The translations under genes and the position numbers were made by a program. Positions 44,072-55,800 of a DNA stretch of 64,000 bases are shown piece by piece (positions within the stretch are counted from its first letter, which is position 1; every line of letters starts with the position of its first letter). Source of the DNA: Azorinus chamasolen (taxonomy: Eukaryota > Mollusca > Bivalvia > Cardiida > Solecurtidae); contig OY755239.1 in the NCBI GenBank assembly GCA_963576725.1, forward strand, positions 57,815,453 through 57,879,452, given 5' to 3'. The notes below the pieces were generated by a model. It made no database searches. It saw nothing but the letters and a program-made list of their open reading frames with translations, and had not been told where the DNA came from.

Positions 44072-44282
44072 CCCATTCTCTCCTTCTGATACATGTACCT
44101 TTCCGTAAAAACAACAAACCGATGTCATAAATAGAACTTTTTTTTTTCTCCATAGGAACAAATGCTCTATCTATCACAATGGTTTCAAAACTACACAATT
44201 CTAAAATTCCTCCTTTTTCTATAGTTAATGCTCCATTTCGGTAGATAAATAGTTGTGTCGAAAATAGTCTAGGAGGGAATAA
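44068..44282. mobile_element. TTAA-2 MITE, abutting previous copy
   Basis: TTAACCCATTCTCTCCTTCT ... TAGGAGGGAATAA. Right arm CTATCTATCACAATGGTTTC is kept, the left arm decayed. Shares its first TTAA with the copy to the left. Confidence 0.83.
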
Positions 44283-44329
44283 CACTTGCAAAAACCGTCT
44301 AAACTTTCAACTGGTGCAAGTTTGACTCC

Positions 44330-44640
44330 TCCCTATTCGATCAAGCTTTCGCGAAACTATTAACCCTTTACTCCATAAATACGCCTTTCTGATCAGGGTC
44401 TACTCTGTTTGCTTATGATTTGATACTCATCTGATTATACAGCTTCTGTCATAATTAAACTTGTTTTGATCAATGTGATGTTATAAAAAATAATTTCATT
44501 AATATTCATGATGTCATTATTTCTTGCATGAATATTCATAGGGTAACGAGTTAAGTGAGTATCAAACAGCTGTTTAGACCCTGAGTTGTTTGGCATCTTT
44601 TCTGAATTGCAAGTCAGGCGAGTAGCTGGATAAGGGTTAA
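44330..44640. mobile_element. TTAA-3 MITE split by TTAA-1
   Basis: Left GATCAAGCTTTCGCGAAACT and right GTGAGTATCAAACAGCTG join across the insertion into the usual TTAA-3 text. Right end GCTGGATAAGGGTTAA. Confidence 0.78.
44360..44554. mobile_element. TTAA-1 MITE nested in TTAA-3
   Basis: TTAACCCTTTACTCCATAAA ... CATAGGGTAACGAGTTAA. The left hairpin arm is deleted; CTGATCAGGGTCTACTCTGT remains. Confidence 0.83.
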
Positions 44641-44765
44641 TGCAGAATAAAAGTAATGCAGAATGTTCTTATGGGAGTCTTCTGAATACATTTCATCCGA
44701 CGTTAAACTACCACCTTACAATGAGACTAAAAGTCAGATTTCAGCTGAGTGGTTTTTGTAGAGTG
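44637..44765. mobile_element. TA-1 fragment to the right of a TTAA insertion
   Basis: TTAATGCAGAATAAAAGTAA, GTTCTTATGGGAG, GACGTTAAACTACCACCT. Its TTAA is the last TTAA of the TTAA-3 element, so that element may have landed in TA-1's own CTTAATGCAG. Confidence 0.65.
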
Positions 44766-44974
44766 GTTTACGCATCTGATTCTTTACTAGTTGCAAGTCC
44801 AATGCCTTCCTTTTCCTTGTTCTCTTGTAAAACGCATGATTGATATGTTTTTTGTCTCATTTCTACACTGTTCTGCAATGTTTCATTCCTACACTGTTCT
44901 GCAATAGTTTTAAACCATACCCCGCAGTGAAACATAATGTCCGCTCAAATGCGGACCTGGTGTTTTTCACTACT

Positions 44975-45122
44975 TTTGATGCGATCAAGCTTTTGAGAAA
45001 CTATCGGCCGAGTGTGTCAAACAACTTGGATCCTAATCAAATACAGACTTACTGGGAGTTTCATCTAGATCAAAACTGATTGCAAATGCGAGTCAAGTCG
45101 CAATTAGCGGGATAAGTGTTGT
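44975..45122. mobile_element. TTAA-3 derivative
   Basis: GATCAAGCTTTTGAGAAACT, GTGTGTCAAACAACTTGGAT, ATCTAGATCAAAACTGATTG, GCGAGTCAAGTCGCAATTAG. Confidence 0.75.
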
Positions 45123-45849
45123 CTAAATGTACATGTATGCTACTGACGGGAACTAGATCATTTCTTAATTACACTTTCAGGTATGCTTACATTCATCTAT
45201 AACTGCATACACATGTACATATAACTGCATGTACACTCTTTTATAACTATATTGTCCTATAATAAGTAACCTATAAATATAACTACGTTCACTTACACCT
45301 ATATTTACCCATACATTCAGTGGTAAATACGCTATTATTACCCATTTACCCGTTTTTCTAAGCGTAAGAAACGGGTAGTGAACGGTTAACGAACGGTTAA
45401 CGAACGGTTACGCGATAAACGGTTTACACGCGTTAAACGCGTAAAGAAACGATTATACCAGAGAAGTAGCGGTAGGTGCATAAGTTTTCCGTTTCATGCG
45501 GAGATTTCGGATCTTATCGATGATAGCCGTTTTAAAAAAAAGTCCGAATGAAACTGGTAAGCCAAAATAAGAACCGATTCGTCACTCAACGAACGTTTAG
45601 CGAACCGGCTAGTGTCGACGATTTGCTCATTTAGGGAACGATATGTTCTTAAATTTTGTTTGTACAAAGCTATAAAGCTATAATATCAGATACCCAATGT
45701 ATATCAAACAAATGGAATGAAGAGTTAGTTCTTTTTGAGTAGGTTTCTACATTTCCGATAAAAAACTGTCACAAAGTAAACCATCATTTTTTTTTATCTA
45801 GAATGAAGAAAACTACTAAAGAATTCAGATCTATTCTATTTCTTTTTGA
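45123..45849. other. noncoding with an 11-bp tandem repeat
   Basis: 45378-45412 repeats GAACGGTTAAC three times, followed by GCGATAAACGGTTTACACGC. Otherwise nothing. Confidence 0.5.
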
Positions 45850-46046
45850 TATAGGCTATTTTTAGATACAACCTCTTTGAATACATCTACCGAAAAGGAG
45901 CATAAATTAAAGAAAATGTATATTTTAGATTTTTTCAGTTTGAAACCATTGTGATAAATAGAGCATTTGCTCCTATATTGCTCTATTTATCACAATGGTC
46001 TCACAAAGTAACTTTTACAGAGTCGTCAAAAGTCGGAATGGGTTAA
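45850..46046. mobile_element. TTAA-2 MITE
   Basis: GGCTATTTTTAGATACAACC ... CGGAATGGGTTAA, reverse orientation. The hairpin has lost its apex: GCTCCTATATTGCTC. Confidence 0.87.
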
Positions 46047-46318
46047 CTGTATCAAGCCATACATGCAACTAATATATAGTGCATTATACAGATTATGTTA
46101 TGGTAAGAAATCCCAGGATCATAATGCCATTATGAAAAAAGAAGCTACTTAATATTCATGCAATAAGTATACATTACATGAATATGCATGAGCCAGTACG
46201 TCAAGGTTGTTTCATTTAATGATTCATTGGTACATTTCCTATCGATGTAGCTTAACGAGGTTAACACCTACCTTACTCTAAATATCTGCTCCAAATTGAA
46301 TTATGTTCACAAGTTTAG

Positions 46319-46507
46319 TACAGTAAAACTCCTCTAATGCAACCAGCAAAAAAGAGCAAAATTCACGGTGGCAGAGACAGGTGGTAGCTTAATGCAGGAC
46401 GAACGCATAACTGTCTGCATAACTCTATTCCTGCATTAAGCAACCACCTGCTTATAAAGACAGGTATGTTTATTCATTAAGTGGTCGCATTAAAGGCGTT
46501 CTACTGT
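46319..46507. mobile_element. TA-1 MITE, GCGACC-end type
   Basis: TACAGTAAAACTCCTCTAAT ... AAGGCGTTCTACTGTA. Hairpin GTAGCTTAATGCAGGACGAA ... TTCCTGCATTAAGCAACCAC with the apex deleted. Lies just upstream of msp130 exon 1. Confidence 0.88.
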
Positions 46508-46527
46508 AGTCCGTTGTGAATCTACTG

Positions 46528-46619
46528 AGTCCAACAGCTTGGATCCTGATGGGGGCGTTTAATCTGCATCCTAACTGTTTTCAAATATGAATCGTGTCTC
46601 GAATAGCAGAAAAGGTTAA
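46528..46619. mobile_element. TTAA-3 derivative next to exon 1
   Basis: CAGCTTGGATCCTGATGGGG ... GCATCCTAACTGTTTTCAAA, end GCAGAAAAGGTTAA, stopping 24 bases before the exon. Confidence 0.72.
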
Positions 46620-46643
46620 TATATGAATCTCGCTTATTTACAG

Positions 46644-46840
46644 GAACATGTGGGCGTACAGACTGATCTTTGCAGCAGCGTGTCTGCAGATGGCGTTGGG
46701 TTATTTCCAGTTAAAGAAGTTATCGTACATGCAAATTCCAACTGCTTTTAGCAAAGGGGTATATTCATACCAAGGCCTCGACAGACAAGCAGCTGTGGCT
46801 GGTGCATATGATTTCGTCAACAACATTGTCTATGTCGTCG
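46644..46840 (+). CDS. msp130: msp130 exon 1: signal peptide
   Basis: Preceded by acceptor TTATTTACAG, so at least one 5' untranslated exon probably lies upstream; alternatively transcription starts nearby. ATG at 46648. Residues 1-18 are hydrophobic and end MALG, a good signal-peptidase context. The mature start YFQLKKLSYMQIP leads into YSYQGLDRQAAVAGAYDFVN, the first blade. Donor GTAGGT at 46841, phase 1. Confidence 0.88.
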
Positions 46841-49800
46841 GTAGGTATAAATGCCTAATAACATTACAGAACTATACAACTGTAAAACCCCGCTAATGCG
46901 ACCACCTAAAAGAGGTCTAATTCTGTGTGCTAAATGCAAGTGGTAGCTTAATGCAGGGAAAAAGTAATGCAGAAAGCTCCTAGGGGAGCTTTCTGCATTA
47001 CTATTGCCCTGTATTAAGCAACCACCTGCTTATAAAGACACACATGTTTATTAATTAAGTGGTCGCATTAGCGGGGTTTTACTGTAATTCGATGACATAA
47101 ACATAATTGAAAAACTTTACAAAGCCACTGCTTGTCTCATATCTTTTCCAAATGTTTAAGCACTTCAAGAATGTTTAAGCTATTTTAAAACAATACAATA
47201 CAAAATGTTATTTAAAGTCGATATGGTATATAACAATTAACATTAGCTATGAATAGCTATTGACCTGCACACATATATAGAGGTTACAAGTAAGCATGAA
47301 TTAAAATTATAATGATACACAACAGGATATCGAAGCAATAGGGTAGTGACAAAAAACAAACAACACTTTAAAGAAGTGTGCATTTAATTATTTGCTGTAT
47401 TTAAAAGTGTAACAAGGCAGGCAATACATATATTACAAGCGTACATTTGACAAAATAAACTGCGTACTTTGAACAGGTTTACAACGCGACAAAATACTAC
47501 ATGAGTGCATTTAAAATAATAAGCTGCTGTAAAATCACAGTCATTTTAGTAACATTGACCAACTTGCCTCACATACTTTATGTACAGAGAAACCCCGATA
47601 GTTCGAACACTAAAGCAAGTATAGTTATCGGAGAGCTTTCTGTGTGACTTGTATCCTGCATTAACCCTTTCACCGTCAATGTCGCAAAAATGCACCACGA
47701 AAAATAGTGCAGTCGCTGATCAGACGCCGCCTTTTCAAGGCGGCGTCTGATCAGCGACTTCACTTTTTGTCTCAAGCATTATTTATACATATGTACTTTA
47801 TTCCTTTGAAATTTGCATTTATTTATCTCATGTCCTTATTTTACGAAATGATTTAACAAAATTGGATTGCAGACGACAATTAGAAATTTGCCATCGAAAG
47901 AGTTAAGCAGTCACATGCCTACAAAGACATACGTTCTTCATTACTTAACATTCCTAATATCGAGTTTTTTTTTACTGTATATTATACAAAATTTTAACTA
48001 CTATATATTAATACAATCAGGGACAAAACTATACTTCTAAACCGTGAAACAACTTTGTAAAACATAATAACTCCTGAAGGACACGACGATTATTGCTAGC
48101 ATTGCAAACAACGGAGGTAATTACTATATCATAAAGGCACAATGGATTCTTTATGGTTTGTTATAGCCACTTTCGTAGCGATGTATATTTATAAACATGT
48201 ACGAGTGTATTGTCTTGACTCTAGTTATGTAGATCTCACTCTGCATTTTCTAAAATGGGGTAGAAATTATGTAGTTATATGCCATCTAATATTCAGCTCA
48301 TTAATATTATATGATATTGTATTAAGACAGAATACATACTCAACACCAAATATAAATAGTTTATTATGTCTGATCAAGGTATGTTCTGTTTACGTATAGT
48401 ATAATATAGGTCTGATTCTACATTTTCTGCCTGGCCCAAAACACGTCCCGTGTTCATACGCCATTCATAAATTAATCTAATAAATATTCATAATGTCGTT
48501 ATTTCCGGTATGAATATTGAATAGTGAAAGTGTTAAATTTGCTAAATAAAACACATCAAGGCTATTTTTGAAGGTGCGAGAAAACACGCAGATTTGCAAT
48601 GATGTTTTATGCGTGCTATTCGCAAGATCATTTATGTTTTCTCAGCGTCCACGCCGCACCTGTTACACGGAATTGACATAGCAGATCCGGCCAATCCACA
48701 GCTACTCTTCACTCATCAGTTCACGGTGGGCGAGGGCGTGCCACAGTCTGTGGCAATATGTGGTGATGAGGTTGCTGTTGGACTTGCCTCACAAACGAAC
48801 GTCAACGAAGGACACGTGCGTTTCTATAAACGGTTCACGAAAGGCGCTGGTGAAACTGATATAACCATTGATGGATACATGACAGGTACACGAACAGTTT
48901 TGTGACATCAATTTGAAACGCTTATGAAATGATCATATCATGAACAAATATTAAGCCCTTGTTTTATATCGACTTAACTCTTTCAGCGCCAATGTCGCCT
49001 GTTGGCACCATGAAAAACAGTGCAGTCCCAGGTCAGATGCCGCCTTGAAAAGGCGGCATCTGACCTGGGACTTCACTGTTTTCTGTATTATTTTAGCCCA
49101 AGCATACAGTTTTTTTAAAAACAAATGTTTTACTAATATACCTTTATTATTTAGTTTATAAATATTTAATATGAAATTATCATTGCAGACGACACTTTTA
49201 AATTTGGCGTCAAAAGGTCGCTTTCAAATTATTCAAAATAGATTTTCTCTATTCAAGTTATTTTACAAAACAAATAATTATATTCTGTTCTAGGCAGGTA
49301 CTTTTATTGAAACACTTTCCCGTAGAAACAAAGTATGATTAGACATTAACAACTGTTAAATCGACCTTTCTATCACAGGTTTGCTGTCTTAAAATGCATC
49401 AAATGTAAAGATACTTTAGAGTGTGACTTTCAATTGTAAAGTGTAAACTGTATTCTACATTGGTTGTAGTGATTAATACATGCCGGCTATTCAAACAATC
49501 TTTCGAGACATTTGACCTTTATTTATATTGTTTGCACGCCCATGCGAATGCTATTTTGTATGCCAAACAGTGGGACCCCACCCTTCTAGTCTACATTATA
49601 CGGACGACTGTGCATACCTAATGGTACCCAATGAGGGTGAGGCTGGGAAGGACGAGGGAGGCAGATACACAGACCCCGAGGGTACACTGTCAATCATCCA
49701 TGGGGAACAAACTGGCAATCCCTCCTTAAGACACGTTGACTTTCAAGATTATGATATCGGCCAGCAAAGCTACAGGTTACTAGATCATTTTTATTTATAT

Positions 49801-52800
49801 AACCATTAATTAAATAATCATATTTTGTAGTAGTATATAATCCGTGCCGTTAATCCAAGATATCTATCATAATAACGCGTGTTCAGTTTTACTATAATAA
49901 TTGCCTGCCTTTTGTATTCTAAGTATATTAACAATTATGGTACTGCAATTGAAATTAACCTACAATGGATTGACTATTGAATTTGACCGAAACTCATCTA
50001 TATATGTCACAGACTAGTCAAAATATTGTAAGCACTGAAGATAGCTTTAAAATAAATCGCTATGCTTACTATGGATATTAAATTACAACATCAACATTAT
50101 TATTCAATTGCAGAGCTGATATAAGAGTGCCCTCCATGTTCATCCCAGCTTCAAGGCTTGCCACATTGACAACGTTGTCTCAGGACGTAGAGCCAGAGTA
50201 TGTGGCAATGTCTGCAGACGGTACTAAAGCCTGGGTTACACTGCCGGTATTGACACATTTGTCATTGAAGACTTTCTGTGGCTGCGACCTTGACGCGAAA
50301 TTATTAATGTTTTGCTTGAGTCTGAGATCATTCTCAAGCACCTACTCGTAATTGGTCACATTTTGAGCTTGCTTAGAATACAGATACTTTAGAATGATCT
50401 CAGACTCAGATACAAAGTTTTATAACATAGGACCCTTAGTTCTCTTTTGTATATATGGTCACATGCACAACACATTGAACGTTAAATTGGTTCGCAATGG
50501 TACAATACCTATCCGTAACTAAAATGGTTAAACGATGGTTACAAATTAGCTAGTGATTAACCTCATAATCTCCAGACCATATACATGTATACATACTCGT
50601 ATTTGACCAAGTTGCACACGGATATGCCGTATGTAATATTCTATCATATCTATAAAATAAAAGTGAGACATATACCTAAATGCACAAGACCATTCTTAAC
50701 TGTCGTATTTGGAGATACCATATACTTTCATACATTTACTCCTACAGTATCTAAGTTTGTTTTGCAAATGATTTGCTGACATCGCTTTTAGTGGTTCAAT
50801 CATTCGACTGATTTTTAATAGACCCCGCTTGTTCATTTGTGTTAGGGTTTAGTGGTGATTCAGGTCTCAACCTTTATCCGCACACACCGCGACTTGACAA
50901 GCATTTGCAAACGGCTTAGATTCACACAAGACATCGTGTACATTGGTGTCTCACCAGGCTCCAAGCTGCTGGACACTCGGTCAGGAGTTTCCAAATGCTC
51001 GTTCGAATCAGAAGTACAGAAAAAACTCTGTAAACCGGCCACAAAATTCTGTTAATTAGTTGGTATTTAGGGCAGGTGGCTGTTTAAAGCAATGTGAAAG
51101 TAAAACAGAACGCTCCTATAGAAGCGTTCTGTTTTACTTTCACCTTGCTTGAAGCAGCCACCTGTCTTTAACACAAAATGCTTGATGTAAATTAATGGCC
51201 GTTATAGAGAGGTTTTTCTGTAGCCACAGTTACACAAGATCCAAATGTGAGCAGATCACATTTTGCACAGAGAGATAATAGTTAAAACTGATATACATGC
51301 GGACGCAATGAACACATCTGGTCAATGCAAATAAGGCGAACCCGAACGACAATTTGCTTGTAAAAACAATGTACATGTATACCTGACAAGACACTGGTTT
51401 ACATGTAAAGGCGTTGGCTGATCTTGGTCTGTGATTCAGAAAAATATCGATTATTCGAACACTTAAATACGTATCATTATCGATCTTTAAGACAGAAGGC
51501 AGCTTAATGCATGGTGAAAGTCATGCACTGCTTGACTTTCAACATGCGTTAAGCAGCCACCTGCCTAAAATTGTCTAAATTGTCTAAACTTCGAATAATC
51601 GAGATTTTACTACATATACATGTACTATCCGTAGAATGGGTTTCTTACAAAAGGGATCGTTGTATTCAATTACTACAATAGTCCTCAACGGCCAATATAT
51701 GTTTCAGGAAAATAATGCTATAGCTGAAATCAATGTTAACAATGCCGTCGTGTCGAACATATACTCACTGCCACTAAAGGACTGGTCACAGAGTGGGATA
51801 GATACTAGTGATAGAGATGGAGGTGAGACATACTATGCATTACTCTTAACCCATTCCCTATAGGCTACATTTAGGCCGTTCCCGCATTAGTTGTTTTAGA
51901 CAATCTTCTTTATTTCTCCACCAACACCGTATGTTGTGACTACTCTTTAGAATCGTCTCGTCGAAGAGAGGTAAACGATAGCGTTTTGTCATATGTATTT
52001 ATTGCACAATCGTTTTGTCCCAATCCATCACGAGTATGGCCGTTTTAGACCTATTTTGTAGGAATTTCACGTCGGCACTGGCTACGGCTTAGTCGGAATG
52101 TATCAAAAGTTACATTATTTTAAAAGTACAATGTCCGAGCTTCACGTTCGTACCAAACATTAGTGGTTATTCCATTGGGTGTTATTTCGAATCGGTTGCG
52201 TAATCATCGAATTGGTAGTTGGACCCCTTGTGTATAATATAGCGCTAAATCGACCCAATCAAATTTTTGTTTACTTTTTAGACCATCTAGACCCACGAAA
52301 TGACCCCCTGTTGGTCACAAGATAGGGTTTGGCGGAGGAATGACGACTTTAGTACGTGACTACGCACGTTTATCTGTCGCTCTGCTTAACCCTTCTCTTG
52401 CTGAATTTTAAAACACATATCTCCTTCTTTACCCATGCCCTGTTGTATAATAACATATATCTTCACGGTGTACAAGTATTTCGCTGTGCAATCACTGCTC
52501 TGGAGTGCACTGGTTGCACAATCAATTTGTAAATAGTGCAGACCCTGATGAGACAGCTCCTGCAGGAGCTCTCTCATCTGGGTCTTCACTATTTACAGGT
52601 AGGTATATTGACGTGAATAGCAAGCGAAGGGTTAATGTTGAAAAATCGAATGACCTATACTTGTTCAATAATGATAATGTATAATTTGGGAGAGAGAGGC
52701 TTTGAGATGACAAACAGTGCAGATTTTGACCAGAGGGCTCCTCTATGAACCCTCTGGTCTGGATATATACTATTTACAAACGGCATCCAAAGTTCTATGT

Positions 52801-55800
52801 CGACTGTCTAATGTAATGGCGTACATATTTTATCATTTATTACTAGGTGTTCATAGACGTATGTATGCAGGTCTTAAGTCATTACGACAACCGACAGTCA
52901 TCAAAGCTTTGGATGTGAATGGCAAGACGTTTTTATTCACCGCTGATGAAGGCGCCAAGAAACTCTACACCAGGAGTATCCATGGATTCGACTGGACCGA
53001 TGCTTCCAACGGAAGGACACTTAGTAAGAATAAAACACCCATCACAATTAAGCCCAGCACACTAAGCCACGTTGTGGATAACAATCTGCCCAAATTTGGA
53101 TCGTGTGCACTTCCGATTCAATAATGCTTTTGCGAAACTTATTATCAGAATCTCAAACAGCTTGGAACCAGATGAGACGTCGAGTTACTCGATGTTTTCA
53201 TCAGGATCCAAATTGTTTACAAATGCAAGGAACATTGCATACATAGAAGAATAAGTGTCAAAGAGCCCTCTCATCTGGGTCTACACTGTTTGCAAAGGAC
53301 ATTAGTAATTCTTGTCCTGTACTGAACATATTAAGATAGTTTTTTAACCAAAGGCAGTTATTTGAAGTTGTAGTTTTCGAAGATGTCTTTTCAGTTAATT
53401 CACATTAATTGCTTAAAGCAGTTAATGTAATTTATTCTAACCAGACGCTATTATGTTAGATTAATTTTCTTAATAGCATTTGCTCAAACTGAACAAAAGA
53501 TAGCGATTTTTTATCTATGATATTGTTAGAAACGACACTTGAATCCTTAGTAGACGCGTGTATACATCTGGGACCATATTAGCCAAGCTCCTTGGGATAA
53601 ACAATATAATCCTAATTGCACCCAGAGCTACAGAACTATATGTACCAATGTCGTTATTTCCCCCATCAAACCCTTTACAATATAATCCTAATTGCACACA
53701 GAGCTACAGAACTATATGTACCAATGTCGTCATTTCCCCCATCAAACCCTATACTGTGACCACTTTTTAGAATCGTCCCAAGGAGACGATTCTAAAGAGT
53801 GGTCACAGTATAGGGTTTGGTGGAGAAATAGAGGAGCTTTTCTTGAAAATGTTTAAATTTACGCATCTTATCTGGACCTTCTATATACGGTAAATCCATT
53901 ATTTTCATCAAATCAAAAGGATACTCTATATTAAACGAATAATACTCACTTTGAATTAGCATTCTAAAAATCATGGATTGACAAACTACTCACCAGTTTT
54001 ACTACAATCCTAAACAGTATTTTTCTGGTTTAAATGTTAAAACATTCTTGGGTGACTTTATAAGTATGAATTTATTAAATATTTGTATATGTGTCTGCCT
54101 CGAAACTAGATCGCGAATATATCGTCCGAATTCATACATGATTTTGATACATATTTCTCCCACATTCTATTGCCAAACAGCGCATACCCACACAAGGTGT
54201 CTGACCAGAGTTCTCACTGCTGCAATTGCAAACAGCTCAAATCAGATCGTAGTATTTGGCGTCATGTCAGATATCGAACTGTTGGACTTTAGTTAACCCA
54301 TTTATTGATATTGACCCCTTTTGAAGTCTCTGTAAAAGGAAGGCACTTTTAGAAACAATTGTTTATCACAATGGTTTCAAAATTGCACAGTTTAAAATGT
54401 TCCTTTTTTCTAGTAAATGCTCCTTTTCAGTATATTTATTCAAAGAGGCTGGGTTAAAAATAGACTATGAGGAATGAGGGAATTGGAACTTTGTTCATAC
54501 GATACGACTACTCAAATGAAGTCTGATTTTGGCTTTTTAAAACAGATGGAAGCTCAATGTAGGACAAAGGTGATATAGAAATCCCCTATAGGATTGGAGC
54601 TTCCTGTATCACCTTTGCCTTGATTTATTTCTTCCTACCTATGTATTATTTTATATTCCTACCTATATTGTATTGTTTTATTTTCAAACCTAGATATCAT
54701 TTAACCCTTTCCCTTATGTAAGCGCTTTATGACGCATTTGCAAACAACAGTATACCCAGATCAGACGGCTCCTATAGGAGCCGTCTGATCAGGGTCTGCT
54801 CTGTTTGCTTATGGTGTAATATATATCTGATTCTACAGCTTCTGTTTGAGCAAAAATGCCATGTGTTCATATGCCATTATAAAAAATAATCTTATTAATA
54901 TTCATGACGTCATTATTTCCCTCATGAATATTCATCAGGGGAAAGGGTTAATGTTGCGACCTAGATATTACAGTAACACCCTCCTAAACTGGACGTTTAA
55001 TTTTAGTATAAATATCCGTTTTGGAGACAGGTTGCAATTTAATGCAGGGAGAAAGTTATGCAGAAAGACTTTCACCATGCATTAAGCAGCCATCTACCTT
55101 AAAGTTTCTTAATTCTTCTCTACTAGAATCCCAGTTAAAGGTATTTTTGTATTTTATTTTCCTTCCTAGACATTATTTTATTTCCTACCTAGATATTATT
55201 TAATTTCGCTACCTAGGTATCAATGAATTTTCTACTTATATATCATGTTACTTTCCTACTTAGATATCTTTTAATTTTGCTACCAAGTATTACAGTAATT
55301 CCCCTTTAATGCGACCACCTAAAAGAGGTATAATTCTAGGAGTTAGGTGCAGATGGTAGCTTAATGCAGGAGAAAAGTAATGCAGAAAGCTCCTATACAT
55401 TACTTTTGTCCTGCATTAAGCAACCACCTGTTTATAACGACACCCATGTTTATTATTTAAGTGGTCGCATCAGAGGGGTTCTACTGTATTTGATTTTCTT
55501 ACTGAAATATTATTGTATTACCCAGACATAAATATAATTTGATTTGTTTTACCTAGGTATTATTTTATTTTTGATTTTACTATTTAGGTACTCAGATCGA
55601 CGTCTCCCAGTCTGCACTTCAGACAAATGCAGCCAATGATGAGTTTTTAGGTATAGTTGTATGTTTATGTCCCCTTTATACATATATGCATACTGCCTGT
55701 ATCATATATAGATGCATTGTCATGGTTTTGCAAAAAGGGTAGACTAAGACCAAACGAATTCTCAAGGAACCGTTTGAACAGAGTCTACCCTGTTTGCTTA

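Larger units (their letters stand above)
54620..55587. repeat. TACCTAGATATTATTTTATT minisatellite, invaded by three MITEs
   Basis: About a dozen degenerate units of 24-28 bases (CCTACCTAGATATTATTTTA and variants) occupy 54620-54700, 55140-55290 and 55495-55587. The MITEs at 54701, 54969 and 55291 separate the blocks. The last units run directly into the exon 7 acceptor. Confidence 0.78.

Noticed and set aside
48609..48645. In-frame extension of msp130 exon 2 upstream (RKIIYVFSA)
   Set aside because: The acceptor TTTATGTTTTCTCAG at 48645 gives the correct phase and family alignment. The extension would need a poor acceptor.
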